From positions 1 to 8,909 of the forward strand of contig JALNZT010000072.1 of NCBI GenBank assembly GCA_023229135.1: a DNA stretch of 8,909 bases, written 5' to 3'. The translations under genes were made by a program, and so were the position numbers. Source of the DNA: Bacteroidales bacterium. Its GTDB lineage: Bacteria; Bacteroidota; Bacteroidia; Bacteroidales; F082. Positions 1 to 6,129 of this stretch are shown in pieces. The stretch's first letter is position 1; the number at the start of each line of letters is the position of its first letter. The notes beneath the pieces are model-generated. The model searched no databases and was not told the DNA's origin. It saw nothing but the letters and a program-made list of their open reading frames with translations.

Positions 1-72
1 TATATGTTGAAAGTCAGCAGAAAACCTGCTCTAGATCAGTATTGTCCATTTCAAAGATTGAAAAAATGCTAA
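1..72 (+). CDS. C-terminal tail of an unidentified ORF (possible transposase end)
   Basis: An open frame enters at base 1 and ends at the TAA at 70-72, giving a 23-residue tail rich in basic residues (YMLKVSRKPALDQYCPFQRL and then KKC). It lies in the DNA that interrupts hsdS and reads against hsdS. The position suggests the 3' end of a gene on an inserted element, most likely a transposase. I do not recognise the family, and the visible part is too short to prove it is coding. It could be a chance open frame. Confidence 0.22.
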   Translation, partial: YMLKVSRKPALDQYCPFQRLKKC

Positions 73-123
73 CGAACTAAAAAAGAGGAAAATAAATAAA
101 TAAAAATTTGGATTACAACATAG
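1..123. mobile_element. Inserted DNA interrupting hsdS (edge of an element, inferred)
   Basis: On the minus strand the HsdS reading frame keeps family-like sequence up to codon 47 (positions 124-126). It then turns into a hydrophobic, low-complexity A+T-rich translation unlike any HsdS target-recognition domain, so the homology breaks at about 120-126. The non-homologous DNA contains an A+T-rich tract (about 75-115) and a small hairpin with 5-bp arms AGCAG/CTGCT at 16-30. No target duplication or terminal repeat can be tested because the other end lies outside the window. An insertion is the simplest reading; a deletion or rearrangement junction is the alternative. Confidence 0.4.
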
Positions 124-264
124 AAGGCTTTCATCTTTTGTGCTTGGTGTTTTGCCTGTAACGATTGTACCTGTTTCACCCAATGACTTTTGATCCCATT
201 CATTTTCATTCTCAAACTCAGGAAACCGCAATTTGGGTATTAGTTTACCTTTGTCTTTACTCAT
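124..264 (-). pseudogene. hsdS: Type I restriction specificity subunit HsdS, N-terminal fragment
   Basis: HsdS chooses the DNA sequence recognised by the HsdM/HsdR complex, through two target-recognition domains of about 150-200 residues each. Only the first 47 residues remain. The motif LIPKLRFPEF followed by a W-x-x-K-x-LGE stretch and GKTPST is the typical start of the first target-recognition domain. After DESL the frame runs on for 30 hydrophobic, unrelated codons to a stop at 31, so the read-through product would be about 77 aa instead of the usual 400 or so. The start overlaps the end of the rhuM-like gene by 8 nt (ATGAGTAA), so it was the last visible gene of the operon. Without recognition domains it cannot specify a site. 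Identity is well supported; the cause of the truncation is inferred. Confidence 0.8.
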
Positions 265-1105
265 TTGTAATTTCTTTTAAAATGTTTTCTACTGAGTTTT
301 TATCCATTTTAGAAAAGGCAAACCACTTTTTGCCCAAATCTTTTAGGGAAGCACCTAAATGATATACTTCTGTATTGTCAATAATCAGAAAACGGTCGTG
401 GCTTTTGGTAAAAGGTTGCAGCTCAAAAATGGGATATTGCCCATTGGCTTTTTTTACGTCCAAGGTCAATTGCTTAGAAATGGTTTTAGTCAATATAAGA
501 ACCTTTACTGTTTTGTTTTTTTTTGACAGATGCGTTAAGGTGCTTTCGTCAATGTAATTATCAATCAATACAATATTTTTCTTAGCAGAGCGAATGATTT
601 TGGAAGCCAATTCGTAAGCATCAAATATTTGTCCGTCAAAAAACACGCCTTGGGTGGGCAGTTCGCTTGATTTTATTTGAAAAGAAATCCCGTTCACCTT
701 ATCCGCCAGTTGTTCTACGGTGTTTTCAATGCGGTTCATTCGTTGGTTAAGGGCATATCCTTTGAGTAAATAATCTCTTAAAACATGGGTAGCCCATATT
801 CTGAACTGTGTACCTTGCTTTGATTTTACTCGATAACCAACCGAAATGATGACATCAAGGTTGTAATATTTTGTTTTATATTTCTTCCCATCTTTGGCAG
901 TTGTCAAGGAATCCTTGACAACTGAATTTGACTCTAACTCACCTTCTTTAAAGCAATTGTTTATGTGCAAACTGATATTTTGTTTTGTCTGCTGAAACAA
1001 AGTGGTCATTTGTTGCTGTGATAACCATACAGTATCATCTTCTAACTTTACCTCAATACGTTCAGGCAATTCATTAGATTGATATAGAATTATTTCGTTA
1101 TTCAT
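257..1105 (-). CDS. RhuM-family protein with C-terminal PLD-like domain
   Basis: This 282-aa protein has the RhuM (Virulence_RhuM) signature in residues 1 to about 125: a start like MNNEIILYQ, then VWLSQQQMTTLFQ, NISLHINN, EGEL, SVVKDSLTTAKDGK, YYNLDVIISVGYRVKS, and GTQFRIWATHVLRDYLLKGY. These proteins are common beside type I restriction genes and in mobile islands, and their biochemical role is not established. A short helical linker (about 120-145) leads to a second domain (about 155-265) with FDAYELASKIIRSAKKNIVLIDNY and a SHDRFLIID motif near 235-243, resembling a phospholipase-D-like fold. The PLD catalytic HxK is not clear here, since HDR takes its place, so nuclease activity is doubtful. 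The gene overlaps both neighbours by 8 nt (ATGAATAA with hsdR, ATGAGTAA with hsdS), so it is translated as part of the restriction operon. It appears intact. Confidence 0.88.
   Translation of the reverse strand: MNNEIILYQSNELPERIEVKLEDDTVWLSQQQMTTLFQQTKQNISLHINNCFKEGELESNSVVKDSLTTAKDGKKYKTKYYNLDVIISVGYRVKSKQGTQFRIWATHVLRDYLLKGYALNQRMNRIENTVEQLADKVNGISFQIKSSELPTQGVFFDGQIFDAYELASKIIRSAKKNIVLIDNYIDESTLTHLSKKNKTVKVLILTKTISKQLTLDVKKANGQYPIFELQPFTKSHDRFLIIDNTEVYHLGASLKDLGKKWFAFSKMDKNSVENILKEITNE
898..924. repeat. 27-nt near-perfect palindrome inside the rhuM-like gene
   Basis: The 13-base arms CAGTTGTCAAGGA and TCCTTGACAACTG face each other across a single central A at 911. The palindrome lies within codons for the conserved RhuM segment NSVVKDSLTT, so part of it is constrained by protein sequence. 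It could form a hairpin in the operon mRNA or a protein-binding site, or be a coincidence of codon choice. Confidence 0.6.
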
Positions 1106-4064
1106 AAGCTGCTAATCCTGATATTTCACGCCCTTGGGCTAGTTTTTTTAACTGAGGTACTAAGTCTTCCATCAATGCCAATTCTTTTAGTCTGCGTTCT
1201 TTCCAACTTAATTCCAATGGCGCCAATAAATCGGTCAATTTTTCTCCGTCAAAAATCATTCGGTTCATAATCTTCTCTACAAAGCTTTTGAGTTCAGCCG
1301 TTTGCAAGCCGTGCTTGTAGGCAATAGCAGCCAGTTCTTTGTCGTACTTTTCTACTTTGTAGGTTTCAAAGTTCTTTTTCAGCTCTTCGGCTGTTTGTCC
1401 TGTGGTCCAATCCACCTGCTCAATATATTCGCTCAGGTCTTCTTCTTCGTCCATCAGGTTGGCATTGGATTTCAGCAAACTAATTACCTGCGCCTTGGTC
1501 ATCTTCTGCTTGCTCGGCTTTTGTTGAGTGCTGTCGGCAATCAGGCTCATGATGTAATCGTAATCAATCACTGCAGAGGCAAAAAGCACAAATTCAAAAT
1601 CCAGTTGCTGAATATCGTCTGGTGCGTCTTCGCCTTCTTTTTGTTGTATTTTCCTTAGTTGCTTGGCCGTTTCTAAGTAAGAGCTGCGGAATTCCTGCAA
1701 GGTTTCTTTGGGCAGAATTTTTTCAATTTCTTCTTGCTGTGTTTCATCCAAATCGGTGTATTGGTCGAGTTGGGTTTTCAGGCGCTGTACTTCCTTGAAG
1801 TTTTTCACAAAAGCAATGCGGGCAGCATCTCCTTTCAGGTTATACACTTCCTGCGGTTCGTTGGCCACATTGTGTTCCTGCATAAAGGCACCGAGTTTTT
1901 CTACCGCTTCCTGGTATTTGTCAATCACCACAGGTGCAGGATCTACCATCCAAATTGCTGCCGGATTGCCGCCTTCTTCGCCAGAGAAAAGCGTAATGGC
2001 TTGGTTTACGGCTTCTTGTTGCGAACGGAAATCCAAAATATTGCCATAAGGCTTGGTATCGTTCAGCACTCGGTTGGTTCGTGAGAACGCCTGAATCAGT
2101 CCGTGGTATTTCAGGTTTTTATCCACGTACAAGGTGTTCAGGTACTTGCTGTCAAAGCCCGTGAGCAGCATATCCACCACAATGGCAATGTCAATCTTAT
2201 TTTTGTGGGGATAGTCTTTGTTGCTGTACTTCTGATTTTTGATGCGGCTTTGTACATCCTGGTAGTACAGATCAAAATTATTGATGTCGTGATTGGTACC
2301 ATATTGCGTATTGAAATCAGCAATAATCTCCATCAACGCTTTTTTCTTCTCTTCGGGATTTTGTTTATTGTCTTCTTTTTCCTGTGGCAAATCTTCCTGA
2401 ATCTGCTGCACGTCTTTGTTGCCTTCGGCTGGTGGTGAAAACACGCAAGCGATATTGAGGGGAATAAAATCAGGATAAGACAGCGCATGTGCTTTCTGTA
2501 CTTTCTTGAAAAGGCGATAGTATGCTATGGCATCGTTGATGGAAGCAGTCGCCAATACCGCATTGAATTTGCGTTGGTTGGTTGCTTTGTCATGTTTTTT
2601 GATAATAGCTTCTGCCACGGCTTGCTGTGCAATGGCTTCTCCAGGCTTGGCATGCACAGCGCCTTCGCCTTTAAAATAGTCGATATGGAACTTGAGCACA
2701 TTGCGGTCGTCTATTGCATGGGTAATGGTGTAAGCGTGCAACTGCTTTTCAAAAATGCTCTCCGTGGTTTTGTAGGTTTCGTATTGGTCTTCACGGATTT
2801 TTTGTGTGGAATTTTCATCAAAAATGGGTGTACCCGTAAATCCGAAAAGCTGTGCATTCGGGAAGAACTCTTTTATCGCTTTGTGATTTTCACCAAACTG
2901 CGAGCGGTGGCACTCGTCAAAGATGAATACCATGCGCTTGTCGCTCAAAGGTTCCAGGCGTTCCTTGTAGTTTCGCTTGTAAGTCCCATCTAGGGCCAGT
3001 CCCAATTTTTGGATGGTGGTAACAATTACCTTATTGGCATAATCAGTAGAAAGTAAGCGCCTTACCAAGGTTTCGGTATTGGTGTTCTCTTCTACACTGC
3101 CTTCCTGAAATTTATTGAACTCTTCCCGTGTTTGTCGGTCAAGGTCTTTTCTGTCCACCACAAACAGGCATTTTTCAATTTCCCGATTGTCTTTGAGCAG
3201 TGTGGAAGCTTTGAAGGAAGTTAGTGTTTTACCACTTCCCGTGGTATGCCAAATAAACCCATTGCCACGGTTTTGCTTTACACAATCATCAATAGCTTTC
3301 ACGGCATAGATTTGATACGGACGCATTACCAATAGTTTTTGCTCCGTCTCTACCAGCACCATGTACTTGCTAATCATTTCGCCCAGCGTGCATTTTTTAA
3401 GGAAGCGGTCGGTGAAATCTTCCAGATGCTTGATTTTGTTGTTCTTTTCATCCGCTAAATGATAGATAGGCAGGAACTGTTCATCCGCATTGAATTGGAA
3501 GTGTTGCTTTTTGTTGTTGGCAAAATAAATGGTATTGGATCGGTTGCTCACAATAAACAACTGCATATAGCACATGAGCGAATTGCCATAACCATTGCCA
3601 GGTTCATTTTTATAATCCACGATTTGCTGCATGGCCTTTCGTGGTGAAATGTCCAAGCGTTTCAATTCTAACTGAACCACAGGCAAGCCGTTTATCAGCA
3701 GGATGATGTCGAAGCGTTGATTGCTGTTTTCGGTATTCATCCGCAACTGGCTAATGACTTCAAAGTCGTTTTTGCACCAATCTTTGTTGTTGACCAAGCT
3801 GTAATGCAATGGCGTACCGTCTTCTCGTTGAAAAAACTGTTGTTCTCTTAGTTTTTTAGAGGCTAAGAATATATCTGGTTCGATGATTTCTTCTCGTAAA
3901 CGCAAGAATTCACTAGCTGACAAACGTACACGGTTAAGCGCTTCAAATTTGGTTTTGAAATTCTGTTCGAGCGATTTCCTGTCCGTAATGTCAGGACGGT
4001 GAGTATATTTGAGCCCTTTTAGCTGCTCAATAAGATTTTGTTCTATGTTGTGTTCCTTAGTCAT
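1098..4064 (-). CDS. hsdR: Type I restriction endonuclease, motor/nuclease subunit HsdR
   Basis: HsdR is the ATP-driven translocase and nuclease of a type I restriction complex; it needs HsdS and HsdM to find DNA. The 988-aa length is normal. The PD-(D/E)xK nuclease is visible as D119 and E133-x-K135 in the stretch FDIILLINGLPVVQLELKR. The SF2 motor follows: Walker A TTGSGKT at 274-280, DECH box at 383-386, TGTP at 410-413, motif V LLTGFDSK at about 633-640, and motif VI QAFSRTNRV at about 658-666. A long C-terminal helical region (about 750-988) is typical of the part that docks on the complex. No catalytic residue appears lost. The ATG at 4062-4064 sits in an 8-nt ATGACTAA overlap with the preceding HTH gene, which supports this start. 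Its coding sequence looks less A+T-rich by eye than the genes at 4596-7137. Confidence 0.96.
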   Translation of the reverse strand: MTKEHNIEQNLIEQLKGLKYTHRPDITDRKSLEQNFKTKFEALNRVRLSASEFLRLREEIIEPDIFLASKKLREQQFFQREDGTPLHYSLVNNKDWCKNDFEVISQLRMNTENSNQRFDIILLINGLPVVQLELKRLDISPRKAMQQIVDYKNEPGNGYGNSLMCYMQLFIVSNRSNTIYFANNKKQHFQFNADEQFLPIYHLADEKNNKIKHLEDFTDRFLKKCTLGEMISKYMVLVETEQKLLVMRPYQIYAVKAIDDCVKQNRGNGFIWHTTGSGKTLTSFKASTLLKDNREIEKCLFVVDRKDLDRQTREEFNKFQEGSVEENTNTETLVRRLLSTDYANKVIVTTIQKLGLALDGTYKRNYKERLEPLSDKRMVFIFDECHRSQFGENHKAIKEFFPNAQLFGFTGTPIFDENSTQKIREDQYETYKTTESIFEKQLHAYTITHAIDDRNVLKFHIDYFKGEGAVHAKPGEAIAQQAVAEAIIKKHDKATNQRKFNAVLATASINDAIAYYRLFKKVQKAHALSYPDFIPLNIACVFSPPAEGNKDVQQIQEDLPQEKEDNKQNPEEKKKALMEIIADFNTQYGTNHDINNFDLYYQDVQSRIKNQKYSNKDYPHKNKIDIAIVVDMLLTGFDSKYLNTLYVDKNLKYHGLIQAFSRTNRVLNDTKPYGNILDFRSQQEAVNQAITLFSGEEGGNPAAIWMVDPAPVVIDKYQEAVEKLGAFMQEHNVANEPQEVYNLKGDAARIAFVKNFKEVQRLKTQLDQYTDLDETQQEEIEKILPKETLQEFRSSYLETAKQLRKIQQKEGEDAPDDIQQLDFEFVLFASAVIDYDYIMSLIADSTQQKPSKQKMTKAQVISLLKSNANLMDEEEDLSEYIEQVDWTTGQTAEELKKNFETYKVEKYDKELAAIAYKHGLQTAELKSFVEKIMNRMIFDGEKLTDLLAPLELSWKERRLKELALMEDLVPQLKKLAQGREISGLAAYE

Positions 4065-4252
4065 TAAAATCGTCTTTCAATAAATCTTTGACGTTCACTT
4101 CCAGTATTTTAGCAATCTCATACAGGACTTCAAGTCTTGGTTGTTGTCGGTTTTGTACAGTTCCAACCATATTGTAGCCTTTTCCCGCGTTTCTCCGCCA
4201 ACCAAGTTTGCTTATTTCTTTTCTCTTCAAGCACTTCCTTTATTCGGTTCAT
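4057..4252 (-). pseudogene. Cro/C1-type HTH regulator, frameshifted
   Basis: This is a small XRE-family regulator of the kind that opens restriction operons in Bacteroidota. From ATG at 4252 the frame reads MNRIKEVLEEKRNKQTWLAE and KRGK, then goes out of frame at GGGAAAAGGC (about 4177-4186). The +1 frame continues YNMVGTVQNRQQPRLEVLYE and IAKILEVNVKDLLKDDFND to a TAA at 4057-4059. Removing one A from the AAAA run would give a continuous 64-aa protein (GKGYNMV at the join), so a one-base insertion is the likely lesion. The HTH core also looks one residue shorter than usual between YNMV and VQNR. Its stop overlaps the hsdR start by 8 nt. The lesion could be a real inactivation or a base-calling error at the homopolymer. 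Confidence 0.75.
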
Positions 4253-4355
4253 GTCCGTATAAAATTAAGTTGCTAAAATAGCCCAAATTTTCCGTTTATC
4301 TCATTTCCCAATATACAATTCTTTCGTTGGTTAGTCTGTCCGTGCGAGGGCAAAA
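4253..4355. other. Leader/promoter region of the restriction operon
   Basis: No gene is visible. This A+T-rich stretch lies directly upstream of the minus-strand HTH-hsdR-rhuM-hsdS operon and must hold its promoter if the operon is transcribed from here. On the minus strand a TATTTTAG sequence about 30 nt before the HTH start is one base off the Bacteroidota -7 consensus TAnnTTTG, but no well-spaced -33 TTG accompanies it, so I do not call a defined promoter. Confidence 0.3.
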
Positions 4356-4419
4356 AAATAGGCTCTTTTGGTTTTTTGCGTTTGACTTGTGGGTCGGCAA
4401 AAACCAAATGTGCCTATTT
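4356..4419. repeat. Large imperfect inverted repeat (hairpin)
   Basis: The left arm 4356-4379 pairs with the right arm 4397-4419. AAATAGGC pairs with GCCTATTT, then two isolated T-T mismatches flank a C-G pair, then TTTGGTTTTT pairs with AAAAACCAAA, with a one-base T bulge before a final GC pair. The loop is 17 nt. No open frame of note overlaps it. It is not an obvious intrinsic terminator because the stem is A+T-rich and has no U-tract beyond it. It lies 25 nt from the attC-like element at 4444-4577 but does not share its sequence. It may be a dispersed extragenic repeat or a second recombination-site-like structure; its role is unknown. Confidence 0.6.
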
Positions 4420-4443
4420 GCGCGTTGGCTTTTTCAGCATGTT

Positions 4444-4577
4444 GCATAACGGATGTGGCTAAGTGCAGGCGGGTGTCTCGAAGTAATTAACATTCAATCA
4501 AACCAAAATGTTGATGAAATTTAACACGCTTATATACAGCAATATAAGCCCGCTTGCATTTAGCTTTTGTTATAAGC
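4444..4577 (-). repeat. attC-like element, long form (134 nt)
   Basis: On the plus strand GCTAAGTGCAGGCGGG (4458-4473) pairs with CCCGCTTGCATTTAGC (4549-4564): 14 Watson-Crick pairs and 2 G-T wobbles. The outer ends are GCATAAC (4444-4450) and GTTATAAGC (4569-4577). Read on the minus strand, the element starts TATAACAAAAGC, much like the start of Vibrio cholerae repeats, and ends CCGTTATGC, a common form of the attC right-end core. It begins 18 nt beyond the stop codon of the T9SS-protein gene, where a cassette attC is expected, and its length falls in the attC range. The 75-nt interior is A+T-rich without a recognised gene. The left-end core is degenerate against the RYYYAAC consensus, so a non-integron extragenic repeat remains possible. 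Confidence 0.5.
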
Positions 4578-4583
4578 ATTAAG
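4569..4583 (+). repeat. Left copy of 15-bp terminal inverted repeat
   Basis: GTTATAAGCATTAAG here and GTTATAAGCAATAAG on the minus strand at 7266-7280 match at 14 of 15 positions in inverted orientation. They bracket the two-gene segment. The first nine bases are the outer core of the attC-like element; the match continues past the core into the segment. Confidence 0.55.
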
Positions 4584-4595
4584 TTCTTACTTCAT

Positions 4596-6065
4596 TTAGA
4601 GTTTAATCCATTTCCCCGTTTCGACTGTTTTATATTTATCGTCAATAAGTCTATAAAAGTAAATGCCCGTTTTTATCGATTCTACGTTTATAATTGAATT
4701 ATTTCCATCAAGCATTTCTCTAACTACAACTTGTCCGTTTATATTTAGTAGTTCAAAGTCTATTTCATTGCTGGTAGTTTTAATATTCAACTGGTTTGTA
4801 CCCGGATTTGGATAAACCTTTGTTTCTGGTTTGTCAGTAAGTATTTCCTGTGTCCATGTTATCAGTCCGCTGCTATCAACTTTCACAACGTATATATCCC
4901 TTTCCTGGTCTTGTGTGTCATCATCGTAACGATTACCAACCATTAAGCACCCTCCATCATTTGTAGCATGAATGTTATAAAGAAAATAGTAGGCATCGCC
5001 ACCATACCAGTATTCCCAGATTGTTGTAATATCGTGATTTATTTTAACCAAATGAAACCATGCATTGAAGGTACTCCAGAATGGGTTGGAATAATCAAGA
5101 TTGGAAGTACCCCCAATATAGATATTATTACCGTTTTTACTAACTCCATTAAACATAGATGGGTGCTCTCTCATGCCACTCTGCTTTCTAAAAGAGTTGT
5201 AGTCAATCAATTCTGTTTGCTCATTTATTGAAATTACATTTAATGCGTAAAGTTCCGATTGGTCAGGGCTTCCTTTGCCACATAGTAAAATTTCATTCTC
5301 ATTTATAGTTATTGGCGAATAATAGTCGTATATACCCAAAGGGATAGGGTTAATGCTTAGGCTATCAAAATTTTTATTTAAAATTAATTTTTGCCCCCCA
5401 GAGGAACTCTCAAAATGACTAACAAACGCGTAATATTTAGAGCTGTCAGGACTTTCTATAATGTCAAACGAAAAATATAATGGAATATTTGAAGTATAAA
5501 ACTTTGAGTTTAATGAGTCACCATTGATGTTTAATTTGTAAAAAAAGGCATCGTGATTATAGTTATATACGTCATCCATTCTTGAGGTATAGCCGGTAAT
5601 AACAAAATTGTTGTCAGAATCTATTATTGAGTTCATGTATGAAAACCATCTATCATGAGGAATTGCAAGGAACTTTTCATTTTCAATTTCCAGATTTGAA
5701 TTAAGCTTCAAATACCATAATTTTGATGTGTCAGGATATGTAATCACCTGAGTTCCTAAAATATATAAGTGATTGTTGAATAAGTGAATATTAAAAAAAA
5801 GAGATGAAATATTGTCATCCGAACTAATAATTTTTTGTTGAATTAAATTACCTGAACTGTCCAATTTAATGATATATCCATTGTTGCGTGTTGCTTCAAT
5901 ATTATTAAACCTTCCTGCCAAAAAATAATTACCGTCATTATCTTCAATTACTGAATTAATAACTTGGTCCTCAGGTTCTGTAATTATTTTCTCAAATGTT
6001 TGTTGGGCAAACAGATAACCAGAAAAGAAAAAGAAATTAATTATTAAAATATGAAATCTGTTCAT
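4596..6065 (-). CDS. Secreted protein with T9SS type A sorting domain
   Basis: I place the start at the ATG at 6063-6065, giving 489 aa, because it produces a clear signal peptide (MNRFHILIINFFFFSGYLFA, cleaved near A-Q-Q). The longer frame from 6140 would add 25 residues in front of this signal, encoded by a palindrome. The body has repeated short blades such as VIEDNDGNYFLAGRFNN, YIIKLDSSGNLI, ATNDGGCLMVGNRY and VVKVDSSGLITW, as in beta-propeller-like proteins of Bacteroidota. The last ~75 residues (about 415-489) form a type A C-terminal sorting domain: TKVYPNPGTNQLNI, FELLNINGQVV, then TGIYFYRL and a terminal KWIKL. The protein should be exported by Sec, then carried across the outer membrane by the type IX system and anchored or released. 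Ligand and function are unknown. It follows the lipoprotein gene but a terminator-like palindrome lies between them. Confidence 0.88.
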   Translation of the reverse strand: MNRFHILIINFFFFSGYLFAQQTFEKIITEPEDQVINSVIEDNDGNYFLAGRFNNIEATRNNGYIIKLDSSGNLIQQKIISSDDNISSLFFNIHLFNNHLYILGTQVITYPDTSKLWYLKLNSNLEIENEKFLAIPHDRWFSYMNSIIDSDNNFVITGYTSRMDDVYNYNHDAFFYKLNINGDSLNSKFYTSNIPLYFSFDIIESPDSSKYYAFVSHFESSSGGQKLILNKNFDSLSINPIPLGIYDYYSPITINENEILLCGKGSPDQSELYALNVISINEQTELIDYNSFRKQSGMREHPSMFNGVSKNGNNIYIGGTSNLDYSNPFWSTFNAWFHLVKINHDITTIWEYWYGGDAYYFLYNIHATNDGGCLMVGNRYDDDTQDQERDIYVVKVDSSGLITWTQEILTDKPETKVYPNPGTNQLNIKTTSNEIDFELLNINGQVVVREMLDGNNSIINVESIKTGIYFYRLIDDKYKTVETGKWIKL

Positions 6066-6080
6066 TTCGAATAATATTAA

Positions 6081-6114
6081 AAACCTTGATAAGGAATATT
6101 CCTTATCAAGGTTT
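6081..6114 (-). terminator. Perfect 34-bp palindrome, probable intrinsic terminator
   Basis: AAACCTTGATAAGGAAT (6081-6097) is followed directly by its exact reverse complement (6098-6114). Read on the minus strand, the hairpin starts 16 nt after the lipoprotein stop codon and leads into a T-rich run (TTTTTAATATTATT when the last arm bases are counted), as expected of a rho-independent terminator. The plus-strand side has a weaker TTTGGTTTT. The next gene's start lies only 15 nt past the hairpin, so the structure also occupies that gene's leader. Confidence 0.75.
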
Positions 6115-6129
6115 GGTTTTAAATAGCGA

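Noticed and set aside
1302..2993. Long plus-strand open frames opposite hsdR (e.g. 1302-1658, 1708-2049, 2487-2993)
   Set aside because: They are antisense to clear HsdR motifs, overlap one another, and show no domain or family-like sequence.
4177..4186. Programmed ribosomal frameshift in the HTH gene
   Set aside because: The required shift is +1, whereas A-rich slippery runs usually support -1 shifting; no stop codon or stimulatory structure of the known +1 type is visible. A simple insertion explains it.
4356..4577. CRISPR array or tandem repeats in the 4.3-4.6 kb gap
   Set aside because: Only inverted, non-identical arms are present; there is no regularly spaced direct repeat.
4968..5231. 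Plus-strand 87-aa open frame within the T9SS-protein gene, and similar frames in the lipoprotein gene (6156-6353, 6672-6911, 6830-7063)
   Set aside because: All lie in shadow frames of genes with signal peptides and recognisable domains, and no independent feature supports them.
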